From assembly GCA_003138855.1 (NCBI GenBank), contig PLHF01000011.1:79580-143579 (forward strand): a stretch of 64,000 nt of DNA, given 5' to 3'. This document shows, one piece after another, positions 51,729 to 59,786 of the stretch (position 1 is its first letter; each line of letters starts with the position of its first letter). The notes beneath the pieces were generated by a model. It searched no databases. It had not been told where the DNA came from and saw only the letters and a list, made by a program, of their open reading frames with translations. This DNA is from Acidimicrobiaceae bacterium. GTDB taxonomy: Bacteria > Actinomycetota > Acidimicrobiia > Acidimicrobiales > RAAP-2. The translations under genes and the position numbers were made by a program.

Positions 51729-51808
51729 GGAATCTGCCACCAAGCGCTGTGCAAGGGTGCGGTTCGAGCAGGCAGGGACTGAGCGAACTGGGCGAACCTA
51801 TACGCGGC

Positions 51809-52054
51809 TCAAGTGGACTGCGCCGGCCGGACCGTTTCCCAGCCCGAACCCTCATCGCATCTCGGACAGAACGGCGTCGTGTCTTCAATCAACACGTCCT
51901 CGACCGGAAAATCCTCACCGCATGACCCGCAGTACCAAAAGACCGTCTCCGGGGTCACCACGGGAATCGGCTTGGTGTGGCGGCGCTGGGCCTCGGCGAG
52001 GAACTCGGTCTTCATGTCCCCTTGAATGTCACCGTAGGGGACCTTCACGTCCAC
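51809..52054 (-). CDS. Small Cys4 zinc-ribbon protein (island cargo)
   Basis: The 81-residue protein has CGSCGEDFP and CPRC, a zinc-ribbon pair, after an N-terminal VKVPYGDIQGDMKTEFLAEAQ. The GTG at 52054 overlaps the upstream gene by 26 bases; ATG 52015 is an alternative start. It lies inside the region flanked by tRNA-Pro repeats. The function is unknown. Confidence 0.5.
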   Translation of the reverse strand: MDVKVPYGDIQGDMKTEFLAEAQRRHTKPIPVVTPETVFWYCGSCGEDFPVEDVLIEDTTPFCPRCDEGSGWETVRPAQST

Positions 52055-52340
52055 CGACTCTAGCCACGAACGGCCAGCCGGTTTCGATCAGCGTTTCCAC
52101 TTCCGCTCGCAGATCGGAGAGGACCTCGCGAATCTCGTCAAGCCGATCGCCCACACCGCTGACCTCCATCTGGTCACGAATCAGCTCGAAGGGCAGCGGC
52201 TCAGACGGTTCCGGTAGGCTCTCAAAGCTCGCGCGTAGGTTGGCGAGCGCCTCCGTCAGGATTCCCAGCGCCTCGCTCGCTGCCTCTTCGCTACGCGCGT
52301 ACGCATCGGCAATGAAGGGTTCGCTGGTCATCGCCTTCAC
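52029..52340 (-). CDS. Hypothetical helical protein (island cargo)
   Basis: The 103-residue protein is acidic and mostly helical (ARSEEAASEALGILTEALANLRASFESL; DRLDEIREVLSDLRAEVETLIE), suggesting a coiled coil. There is no recognisable domain. It overlaps the zinc-ribbon gene and is probably co-transcribed with it. Confidence 0.45.
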   Translation of the reverse strand: MKAMTSEPFIADAYARSEEAASEALGILTEALANLRASFESLPEPSEPLPFELIRDQMEVSGVGDRLDEIREVLSDLRAEVETLIETGWPFVARVGGREGPLR

Positions 52341-52569
52341 GGTACTTTGTCGAGCCGTTCAGCTACGTGATCCCCGCTACCGAGATCGTCCGTCGCTGCG
52401 AGCGCCGGATCGGCAAATCGGTTCGGTGGGAGCTCGCCACAACGCTGCCACACCGCGCAGGATCGCCCCTGTGCCTCGCAACTGGGCGGCGTGGGGGTCA
52501 GAAGAAAGGTGCCGGGTCGTCCCGGCCGATCTGAGGCGCGGCCACCGCTGGCGCAGCGGCGACGGCGGC

Positions 52570-52725
52570 CTACGCCACGTAGATGGCCGTGATGTCCGGG
52601 CCTTGGTGGCCGAGTACTCCTGAGCCAACCGGATGTCGTGCGTCACGGCAGAGATGCCGATCCCGAACCAGTGGCGCAGCTGGTGGGCGCTTCTTGTTGG
52701 ATCACTGATGTCAGGAATCCATGGG
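52570..52725 (-). pseudogene. Tyrosine recombinase (integrase) C-terminal remnant, frameshifted
   Basis: The minus strand encodes AHQLRHWFG and THDIRLAQEY, the HxxRH box of phage integrases; a frame change then gives LGHQGPDITAIYVA and a stop at 52570, the conserved LGH and catalytic-Tyr segment. One indel splits the two. Upstream catalytic parts are not recognisable. It sits between the two tRNA-Pro repeats, as expected for the integrase of the element. Confidence 0.75.
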
Positions 52726-52908
52726 TCGGGGGTCTTCGGTCGACCTGGGCCGGTCTACTTCCGTGGATTCGACGGCGGCTCCCCCACGAGCGATCTCCCA
52801 CTGAAGGCTGCGGCGGACTTGCGGGGTCAGAGGGGACGTTTGGCTCTTGCAAGTACGCGACCATCAGTTCAGGCTGGCGGTATACGAGGGGCCGAGGGAG
52901 TGAGCACC

Positions 52909-53160
52909 GTGCGTGCACAAGTTGGAGATCGGATAACAGTTTGGGGGCATCTGGCGGCCTTGCCAGACCGTGAATGCGAAGTGGTGGAGGTTCGTAAGCC
53001 GAATGGAGAGCCGCCCTACCTCGTCCGGTGGGCAGGCAGTGACCGTCAGAGCGTCTTCTTCCCTGGGCCAGACGCCGGCATCGGTACCGAGAAGCGCCAG
53101 GGCAGCGAGCGAATGGTTCCGTTCGCCTGGCCCGATCGTTACTGGTGGGGGTATTGCTGA
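52909..53160 (+). CDS. DUF1918-domain protein
   Basis: The 83-residue protein matches the DUF1918 pattern: VRAQVGDRITVWG, CEVVEVRKPNGEPPYLVRWAG and SVFFPGPDA. DUF1918 is a short SH3-like actinobacterial domain of unknown role. GTG 52900 is an alternative start. It lies between the integrase remnant and tRNA-Pro. Confidence 0.75.
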   Translation: MRAQVGDRITVWGHLAALPDRECEVVEVRKPNGEPPYLVRWAGSDRQSVFFPGPDAGIGTEKRQGSERMVPFAWPDRYWWGYC

Positions 53161-53433
53161 GGCAGGGCGAGTCAGGCATCACCCGGGCAGGGCGCTCTTG
53201 CACCAGTTCGTCAGGTAGTTGAGAAGCTGCGGTGGAGACCAGAAGGTCGGGAAACCGTTGGTCTGGACGTAGAAGGTGGAATCCGTTCCGGCAGTCCCCA
53301 AGAACTTCGGCTGGGAGGCGGCGCAGTCAGTGCCAGCAGGGGAGCTGTCCCTCGCACGAGGATGGCGCGGGACAGCGGCTCCGGCAAGGAATCCAGAGGC
53401 GCCTGCAGAAGCCTGAACTGCATCTACCTTCGT

Positions 53434-53507
53434 CGGGCTGCCGGGATTTGAACCCGGGACCTCTTGACCCCCAGTCAAGCGCGCTAACCAAGCTGCGCCA
53501 CAGCCCG
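53434..53507 (-). tRNA. tRNA-Pro (anticodon GGG)
   Basis: The 74-nt cloverleaf is complete: acceptor cgggctg/cagcccg, D-arm gcgc/gcgc, anticodon stem cttga/tcaag with loop ctggggg (GGG), and T-arm ccggg/cccgg with ttcaaat. CCA is not encoded. Its 3' half is duplicated at 51688. Confidence 0.95.
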
Positions 53508-54094
53508 TTCCTGTTCAGAGCCACATTCTGCCCTGTCTACTGCGATCCGATTTGGTCAGTAAGTTCAAATAGTAAGTTCACGACCTTGCTGCCCCAATCG
53601 GGGGGGAGTCGAAGCATACCGCACCGCATTCCCAACGCCCTGGACTCGCTGAACCGAGAACGCCGACAACCGGTAGCCCCGAAGACTTGTTGGCTACGGG
53701 ACCCCTGGCCGCGTTCGCGGATACCTCGTTACGTCATATTCCCCAGTTCAACGCGAAGAGCCGGACTACAAGGCGTGGACCTGAAGTGCGTCGGAGGGGA
53801 GGCTTGAACTACGACGGCAACGGTGCCGGACGGTAGTGAAGAATCCGAATCGCCTGGTCAGTTCCGGTCCTGGCACTCCCCCGCTGCCAATCCATGATGG
53901 CAAGTCCGGACAAATCCGGGGAGTCCGGTGGAACGGTGGTGGAACGGGAACCTACCTGCCAGAGGCATCTGGTCTGCATGGAGTTCTCGCCACGACAGCT
54001 GCGATCGTGATGCTTGTGCGTTTCAGCTAACGAGGGACCCCGTTTCACTCCTATCGAGACCGCTGCCGAACCAATCAGGTGAATTGGGCTCTAC
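53508..54094. other. Gap after tRNA-Pro
   Basis: No gene is supported in these 587 bases. A short direct repeat gtaagttca occurs twice near 53560 and 53573. Composition is less GC-rich than the core genome, in line with accessory DNA. Confidence 0.35.
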
Positions 54095-54982
54095 TCAGAT
54101 TCCAACGATCCGGCCCAGTAACGCCTGGATCCGAGTCGCAGTCTGTCCGGCCACTTCCGGCGACAGGTCTCGGGTGATAACCGCCAATGCAGCACCACCT
54201 CGCCCAAGTTCGCGTTGAAGGAACTCCCGAATCTGAGCAACGTCGGAGCCTGTGAAATCTGTAGCGATGACATTATCTGCGTTCGCTACCTCAAGGCACC
54301 GCCATAGGTCGGTAGCATCTCGATCCTCGTTCCTGACCCTGCGGGCACCGGCCTTCAAGAGAATCATGCTCTTCGGATCAGGAAGCAGCACCCTGGCGTT
54401 GAGGTGCTCTCCGTTGATCAGAATGAACTCTGCGTCGACTACACACGGTTCGGCCAGAAACGCCTCAGCAAGCCCGGGGACCTCAGTGGTATTCATTCCG
54501 CCGACCTGTCTCGAGGATCGGGCACGTGACGTGTACGCAGGAATGAGAAGGTCTACGGTCGCTGTCCGCTCATCGTCGATCTGGCGTTCCCAACGATTCC
54601 CCTCTGTCTTGACGTACCCCCGACGCTCGATCTCCCGGACCAACTTTCCTTCGGTGAGAACCCGAGGAGGCACGCCATAGTCGGCATCGCCCGTGCTGCG
54701 AATCGGGATGTCTGCCCCCGTACGAAGAACATGGAGCATCACGGCGATACCACCCACAACTCGATAGTCAGATTCGAGCCCTGTATCGCTCATGGCCTCG
54801 CAAACATCCGTGATGGCGATCAATCCACCATCGGTGGCCAGCGATTCACTTGGGAACAGAATCCGGCGAGGCGGGTCCTTCCTCTCTTCCGCGATGGTTG
54901 AATCGCGTACAGGAAGGGGCCTGTCTCGGAATCCCCCCGGATGGCTCTCGTTCTGGTGCTTCTCTTCCTTGAAGTCAGTCAT
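54095..54982 (-). CDS. AbiEii-like nucleotidyltransferase toxin
   Basis: The 295-residue protein has a minimal nucleotidyltransferase core: YRVVGGIAVMLHVLRTGADIP followed by STGDADYGV, with the paired Asp of the NTase site, then TATVDLLIP. This matches the AbiEii/AbiGii toxin family, whose members inhibit growth by modifying nucleic acids such as tRNA. An Arg/Lys/Glu-rich N-terminal extension of about 45 residues is unusual. It follows the putative antitoxin by 21 bases. Confidence 0.65.
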   Translation of the reverse strand: MTDFKEEKHQNESHPGGFRDRPLPVRDSTIAEERKDPPRRILFPSESLATDGGLIAITDVCEAMSDTGLESDYRVVGGIAVMLHVLRTGADIPIRSTGDADYGVPPRVLTEGKLVREIERRGYVKTEGNRWERQIDDERTATVDLLIPAYTSRARSSRQVGGMNTTEVPGLAEAFLAEPCVVDAEFILINGEHLNARVLLPDPKSMILLKAGARRVRNEDRDATDLWRCLEVANADNVIATDFTGSDVAQIREFLQRELGRGGAALAVITRDLSPEVAGQTATRIQALLGRIVGI

Positions 54983-55003
54983 GACGGGCGTCCTGTCGCT
55001 TCA

Positions 55004-55651
55004 CTAGCGCAGTGTCCTGTCGATGAGCCGTTCTGCTGCTTCGATCCGGTCTTCACCGCCAAGGTCGTAGAGATCCCACACTTGCTGGACCGGATGAATA
55101 ATTGGGATGTCTGGCCGACTGGTCGTCCAAGGGGCGAGCAGCGAATCGTCCGAGACGTGGCGGATGAGAAGCGTGGCCTCGCCCCGGGCTATCGCTGGTA
55201 CGAACAGGCTGGGCTCGAGGTCGACTGATGCCTCGGCGTAAACGACTGTGAGCGTCGGTGTTCGCCACGGAGCGATGAGGTCAGGCGCCAGGTCGGCGCT
55301 TACTGCCACCCGGACATCTTGTCGGTTAGCAGCTTCGATCACCTGGCGAACCTGCTCATACGCCGGGTCGAGGGCATAGAAGAGCGACTCCGACACCGCA
55401 TTGGGACGGTGGTACCGCACATAGAGATCAACCAACCGACGGTGCTGTTCCGGGTCATCGAGGTGCTCGATGTCGATGTCGTGGTTAGCGAGGAGCCGGA
55501 GGATCTGGGAGATCCGGGGCTGGCTCACCTGGAGGTCTCGTGCCAGGGCAACTTGGTTGATGGGCTCGGCATGTACCGCCAGACGGCGCACGAGTTGCGA
55601 CGTGGCTGGACCCCATCGCCGCACCCTGGGCTGCGTCTCCGTCACTGTCAT
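55004..55651 (-). CDS. AbiEi-like winged-helix antitoxin/autorepressor
   Basis: The 215-residue protein has an N-terminal winged helix (SQLVRRLAVHAEPINQVALARDLQVSQPRISQILRLL) and a C-terminal domain with APDLIAPWRTPTLTVVYAE and HPVQQVWDLYDLGG, like type IV antitoxins of AbiEi type. Family members neutralise the NTase toxin and repress their own promoter. A -10 TATACT ends 6 nt before the ATG and lies in one arm of a 13-bp inverted repeat, so autoregulation is likely. Confidence 0.65.
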   Translation of the reverse strand: MTVTETQPRVRRWGPATSQLVRRLAVHAEPINQVALARDLQVSQPRISQILRLLANHDIDIEHLDDPEQHRRLVDLYVRYHRPNAVSESLFYALDPAYEQVRQVIEAANRQDVRVAVSADLAPDLIAPWRTPTLTVVYAEASVDLEPSLFVPAIARGEATLLIRHVSDDSLLAPWTTSRPDIPIIHPVQQVWDLYDLGGEDRIEAAERLIDRTLR

Positions 55652-55657
55652 GCTCGT

Positions 55658-55698
55658 AGTATAAGTGTTCTACCCATAACTTGCAAGAACACTTATAC
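55658..55698 (-). promoter_or_regulatory. Promoter-operator of the AbiE-like operon
   Basis: A perfect 13-bp inverted repeat, gtataagtgttct (55659-55671) and agaacacttatac (55686-55698), has a 14-bp spacer. On the minus strand TTGCAA and TATACT, 17 bp apart, form a near-consensus promoter overlapping the arms. TATACT ends 6 nt before the ATG, predicting a leaderless mRNA. Confidence 0.75.
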
Positions 55699-55754
55699 CC
55701 ATCCCTGGATTCAACAACTTCACGGACATGGTCGGTTGAGGATCCTGCGGGTCA

Positions 55755-56152
55755 TGCTGAGTTCACGTCCGACATATGCCAAATCGTTGACAATGCTGCG
55801 CGGATTCGGACGATACAGCAATCATTGGATCCGGATGACCTTCCAGCGTCTTCAGGGGCTCAACGATCACCAGAAGCGGATCGCTGACCGGCTCGGGCTG
55901 ACGAAGGGCACGGTTAGCCGACAGATTGACGCCGCGGTGGCTGCCGGCCTCATGACCGTCAAGGTCGCCCCACACACCCGCCGCGAAAATGCCGTCGCCC
56001 TCACGCGAGCCGGCACTAGTCTGGTCCGAAGGGGCGACGCGCTCATGCGGGACTCTCGTACAGCGATGCTGGGCGCCGTTACCTCAACACGACTCCACGC
56101 CGTAGTGGGTGCCCTAGGCTCGCTGCTGCAGGCACTCGAGCAAGATGAATGA
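55755..56152 (+). CDS. MarR-like winged-helix protein, probably frameshifted
   Basis: The C-terminal part is a good MarR winged helix (HQKRIADRLGLTKGTVSRQIDAAVAAGLMTVKVAPHTRRENAVALTRAG). The N-terminal 35 residues of this frame look random, whereas the neighbouring frame reads EFTSDICQIVDNAARIRTIQQSLDPDDLPASS, a plausible MarR helix 1. This suggests an indel near 55840 and loss of function. It is divergent from the AbiE-like operon. Confidence 0.5.
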
Positions 56153-56702
56153 CTGTCTGGGAATCAGGGAGCAGGTCATCCAACTGGTGCCGTTTGCGCA
56201 CTGTCGAGATCAGCCGGGTAAATGTCACGCTTCTTGTGAGCTCCGGGGATCGATTCTGACTTCAGTGAGCGGCCAAGATGGCCCAGTAAGACCTGTCGCC
56301 CGCTCGACGTCGGAACAGTTCTCGAGTTGGCGCCCGGGGTTCCAGATGTGATTTGCCTGTTTGTCGCCGCCATGGCGAGCATCGTGGCCGGCGCTCACAG
56401 CTAGTCGGGCTGACTGACTGACGGGCTCGTGAAGCGCCTTCGCTGTTCTGCGGCCGACATTGCGGCCTCTTGCAGCGGCGCCCTCGCCCGATTCCCAGCC
56501 CGCGGACTATCTCTGTAAGCGGAACGACGTACGGCGACACAGAGAGGTCCAGCAGACAACGATGACCGTCACCCGAAGCGGATCGGCTTGCGAGAGTCCT
56601 ATTTGATCCAGTTGCCGGCGACGTGACCGGTGGTTCTGTTCGCGAGATGCAGTGGCCGCACAACCGTGTCAACCAGGCAGTTGGAGTCAATCAGCCGAAT
56701 CT
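56153..56702. other. Gap with weak debris
   Basis: No intact gene is seen in these 550 bases. On the minus strand just below 56700, IRLIDSNCLVDTVV resembles the first strand of a PIN-domain toxin, but the frame stops within about 35 codons. Decayed toxin-antitoxin material is possible. Confidence 0.35.
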
Positions 56703-57407
56703 TCAGTGGTCATCGCCAATCCGGAGGCTGAGTTGCTCCCCGAGCTCCGTGAGGCCGAGACTTCTGGCCATGGACTTTGAGGCTTCGGGTCGTGCACGCC
56801 ACTGGGGAAGCAAATCCTGCTCGAGCGCGTCCGAGATCGCCCTGTTGGCTACGGCACGACCTGCCCCTTCGCGTCGATGGTCGGGGTGCGCCAAAACGCA
56901 TAAGTGGGCGATATTTTGAGGCCAGTGAGAGAATCCGCAGGCAGCGGTTATGGATCCATTATCCGTCTTGGTCACAAAGACGGCGGACGTCACCCCAAGA
57001 AGTCCACTTTCCTTTGCCTCATCGGGCGTAGAGGCGGCGAGCAAGTTATCGACGTCTCCGGGGACCGCCGGATAGACGTGATGTTCAGGTGCTGGCGGAA
57101 GGGTGTCGACGGCGAAGAAGAGCATTGCCGGTCCTAACACTTCGGCAACGCCCCGAAGGCGAGTGGTTACGTCCATCAACGCAGCAGGAACATCCGCTAG
57201 CGCTGACCGAACGGCACCAACAAGATCGTCATGAGGGACGACGACGGTCACTGTGTCCTCCAATCGGAGTATCCCGACCCACCCGGCGGGGCACAGAGCA
57301 GATCGTGCGCGGACAATCACCTGAAATCGCTCCAGCCGGTCCACCTTGGCAAGCCCCGCCCATGCAATCAGAACACGTGACCTGCGGTCATCAGCTGAAT
57401 CGAGCAT
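56703..57407 (-). CDS. GNAT-family N-acetyltransferase
   Basis: The 234-residue protein has a C-terminal GNAT core (HLCVLAHPDHRREGAGRAVANRAISDAL...RPEASKSMARSLGLTELGEQLSLRI), with the R/QxxGxG/A-type acetyl-CoA loop. The N-terminal 120 residues are less conserved-looking. I start at MLDSADDRRSR (57407); an upstream opening at 57506 adds a basic, shadow-like stretch. The substrate is unknown. Confidence 0.7.
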   Translation of the reverse strand: MLDSADDRRSRVLIAWAGLAKVDRLERFQVIVRARSALCPAGWVGILRLEDTVTVVVPHDDLVGAVRSALADVPAALMDVTTRLRGVAEVLGPAMLFFAVDTLPPAPEHHVYPAVPGDVDNLLAASTPDEAKESGLLGVTSAVFVTKTDNGSITAACGFSHWPQNIAHLCVLAHPDHRREGAGRAVANRAISDALEQDLLPQWRARPEASKSMARSLGLTELGEQLSLRIGDDH

Positions 57408-57521
57408 CCAGGCATAGTGCCACGCGCAAGGAACTAAGCCAGCACCTCGACGTCCCATATGCCGAACGGGCAGCGGACAGGTCGGAAGCCTTTTCGGGCG
57501 CGGCACTCGGTGCCCTCATGC

Positions 57522-57585
57522 GGATCCCCTGCGGGCACCCGGGCAATGCCCTGAAAGATGAGCTGGGCAGTGCCGCAAGCCGTTC
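57522..57585. repeat. Dispersed repeat, copy 1 (second copy 59534-59602)
   Basis: Both copies share ggatcccctgcgggcacccg, then diverged ctgaaRgatg and ending caagccgttc. The second copy adjoins an NlpC/P60 remnant, so the repeat may derive from a duplicated gene fragment or a mobile-element end. Confidence 0.5.
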
Positions 57586-57746
57586 GGCTTGCGGGACGGG
57601 CTGTTGACTCCTGTCGGTCGATCACGGAAAACCGCAGGAACCGTCTTTCGGTGCGCTCAGGACCTGGGATTGATCACAGGCCCCCAGCCACTGGCGAGAT
57701 GGACTCTGCCGTTCACTACCGAGGGGAACTTGCGCGTCCGCTCATT

Positions 57747-57762
57747 ATGAATGATCATTCAT
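57747..57762. promoter_or_regulatory. Perfect 16-bp palindrome, likely TetR operator
   Basis: atgaatgatcattcat is fully palindromic and resembles TGAATG...CATTCA operators of TetR-family repressors. It lies just before the methyltransferase start, and the TetR gene is next in the same operon, so feedback control is likely. Confidence 0.7.
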
Positions 57763-57765
57763 TTT

Positions 57766-58659
57766 ATGAAGGACGACCACGAGAGCAGCACGGCTGCGTA
57801 CATGGCGCTATTTCGGGCAGTCGAGTCAGCCCGACCCGAAGAGGGACGGCTGTTCAGCGACCCTCTTGCTGCATCGCTCCTGCCTACGTCACTCCGGCTC
57901 GTGGCGGAGATCGCCCAAGTTCCCGCGATCGGCCGGGTGGTGCCTGCAATTCTCGACGTGGGCTGGCCGCGCACCCGTAGTTCGGGGGTGGTCCGCACTC
58001 GGCTGATCGACGCAATGGTCGAGGAGGCCATCATGGATGGGGCGGCGCAGTTTGTGCTTCTCGGGGCCGGCTTCGATAGTCGTGCCTATCGGTTGGAGTC
58101 GGCACGACGGGTCAAGGTGTTCGAGGTGGACCACCCCTCCACCCAGCGCGCCAAGCTCGGGCGTCTCGAGGCATCAGGAGAATCGTTCGATCACGTTCGC
58201 TTCGTCGGCGTCAACTTCGAGGTCGATGACGTCGCCCGTCGGCTTGAGGACGCAGGCTTCGATAAGCGAGTCCGATCGATGGTCGTGTGGGAGGGCGTGG
58301 TCTCCTACCTGAGTCCGCAGGCCGTGGACGACAACTTCGCGCTCCTCGCTGGGATCTGCTCCCCTGGCAGCCGACTGGTCTTCACCTACGTCGACGGACG
58401 GGCACTCGACGGTTCGGTGCACTTCAAGGAGGCGACGCGCTGGAAAGGCTGGGTACGGCTCAATGGGGAGCCGTTCGTCTTCGGCTTCCGCCCCGATGAC
58501 CTGGAGGCCTACCTCTCCGAACGCGGGTTCCACCTCGATTCCGACTGCACGACGGCCGAGGCGGCGCGTCGGTTCAATGCGGAACTCGGACGCGCCGAAC
58601 TCGGCTCCGAGCTCTACCGAGTAGCCGAAGCGACGAAGGTGGGTCCATGCCCCGAGTGA
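57766..58659 (+). CDS. TIGR00027/LCM-type SAM-dependent methyltransferase
   Basis: The 297-residue protein has FSDPLAASLLP, TRLIDAMVEEAI, the SAM loop QFVLLGAGFDSRAYRL, FEVDHPSTQRAK and VVWEGVVSYLSPQAV, all typical of the leucine-carboxymethyltransferase-like family common in actinobacteria. The substrate is unknown. ATG 57766 is chosen, because ATG 57751 lies inside the palindromic operator. It overlaps tetR by 13 bases. Confidence 0.85.
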   Translation: MKDDHESSTAAYMALFRAVESARPEEGRLFSDPLAASLLPTSLRLVAEIAQVPAIGRVVPAILDVGWPRTRSSGVVRTRLIDAMVEEAIMDGAAQFVLLGAGFDSRAYRLESARRVKVFEVDHPSTQRAKLGRLEASGESFDHVRFVGVNFEVDDVARRLEDAGFDKRVRSMVVWEGVVSYLSPQAVDDNFALLAGICSPGSRLVFTYVDGRALDGSVHFKEATRWKGWVRLNGEPFVFGFRPDDLEAYLSERGFHLDSDCTTAEAARRFNAELGRAELGSELYRVAEATKVGPCPE

Positions 58660-59291
58660 CCGACGCATACCGGGAATCGAAGAGGCGTCAGATCCTCGAC
58701 GCTTCGATCGAATGCTTTGCTCGCGAAGGGTTTCACCGCACGTCGATGGCGCAGATCATCGCCGAAGCCGGAGTCAGTGCCGGCACGATCTATTTGTACT
58801 TCGATTCCAAGGAGCAGATTGTCGAAGCTATCGCCGAGGAGCGCCACGCGCTCGAATCGGTTCTTGCAGCCACTGCGCTCGCCAATCCCGACACCCGTCA
58901 AGCGCTCCACGACCTGGCCGACGGCTACCTAAACTGGCTCTCCGACCCAATCGAGCAGAAGCGGCGTCGGGTTACCGTTCAAGTTTGGGCCGAGGCCCTG
59001 CGAAGTGACCGCGTGGCGTCCATCGTGCGCGACGGAGTCGCCCAGCGTCAACAGATCGCTGACTTCATACGCGAACGTCAACAGCAGGGGCATCTTGTCG
59101 CCGGTCTCGATCCTGATGCGGTCTCCCGGGTGATGCTTTCCCTCGTTCTCGGGTTCGTCCTTCAACAGGCATGGGATGCCGCCATCGACGTCGACGGCTA
59201 CCGCTCGGTTCTCAACGAGATCATCGATCGCCTCCTGCTCGCAGAGCCGACTCGGGGGCGAGTGGACCATGGTCGGCCGCCGAAGCGTTAG
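58647..59291 (+). CDS. TetR-family regulator
   Basis: The 214-residue protein has a TetR N-terminal helix-turn-helix (RRQILDASIECFAREGFHRTSMAQIIAEAGVSAGTIYLYFDSKEQIVEAI) and a helical ligand domain. It is the second gene of the methyltransferase operon and probably binds the palindrome at 57747-57762. Confidence 0.9.
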   Translation: MPRVTDAYRESKRRQILDASIECFAREGFHRTSMAQIIAEAGVSAGTIYLYFDSKEQIVEAIAEERHALESVLAATALANPDTRQALHDLADGYLNWLSDPIEQKRRRVTVQVWAEALRSDRVASIVRDGVAQRQQIADFIRERQQQGHLVAGLDPDAVSRVMLSLVLGFVLQQAWDAAIDVDGYRSVLNEIIDRLLLAEPTRGRVDHGRPPKR

Positions 59292-59374
59292 AACTGGGTG
59301 ATCGGTGCGTCGCTCCCTGGTCCGAGCGGCCAGCCGGCCCGGGTGCATAATCGGCGATCTGGCCTACACGCGCC

Positions 59375-59524
59375 CTAATCGATAATGGACGTCGCTCCGA
59401 GGTAGGTGTCGGTTCCCCAGGATGCGCCGACCGCCGTCGGAAAGGACTCGACCCGCACTTCTGCGCCGGTGTACGGGGCATCGACCATCTGCCCGTTGCT
59501 GACGTAGATGCCAACGAGGGTAAC
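59375..59524 (-). pseudogene. NlpC/P60 C-terminal fragment
   Basis: LVGIYVSNGQMVDAPYTGAEVRVESF followed by YLGATSIID matches the end of NlpC/P60 endopeptidase domains, including the conserved Asp/Ala-Pro turn. The catalytic Cys region is missing; upstream bases give RVPAGDP in another frame, a likely decayed PGD segment. It is not a functional gene. The rest of 59292-59786 has no gene apart from the repeat at 59534-59602. Confidence 0.6.
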
Positions 59525-59533
59525 GTCGGTGCT

Positions 59534-59602
59534 GGATCCCCTGCGGGCACCCGGACGCTGATCTGAAGGATGGGTTTGGCGGCTCTGTGCCACAAGCCGT
59601 TC
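59534..59602. repeat. Dispersed repeat, copy 2 (first copy 57522-57585)
   Basis: Shares the ggatcccctgcgggcacccg block and the caagccgttc end with copy 1. It is separated from it by the methyltransferase-tetR pair, which it therefore flanks in direct orientation. Confidence 0.5.
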
Positions 59603-59786
59603 CTCGAGCGGTCACGAGGCTTCGATGCTCACCATGGTTGAATGCGCCCCCTCCGGCACCTCGGAGGCATGTCCCAAGTGAGTGTGACCGCGCCAGAGTG
59701 GGGCGCGGCACCGATAGGCAACTTCGCGCCCCTACGGCGCAACACCCGGTGTATCGGCGGTTTGCCAGCAACGTCGACGTGAAAGC

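Noticed and set aside
51660-51735. Second tRNA-Pro gene
   Set aside because: Only the 3' half is present; the 5' acceptor strand, D-arm and half of the anticodon arm are missing.
53179-53478. Minus-strand frame ending FYVQTNGFPTFWSPPQLLNYLTNWCKSALPG
   Set aside because: Its N terminus is translation of tRNA-Pro (GGQEVPGSNPGSPT), and no start codon fits the rest. The C-terminal part looks protein-like and may be a gene remnant, but the evidence is too thin for a feature.
56600-56702. PIN-domain toxin (IRLIDSNCLVDTVV on the minus strand)
   Set aside because: Only the first strand resembles PIN; the frame stops after about 35 codons and lacks further acidic catalytic residues.
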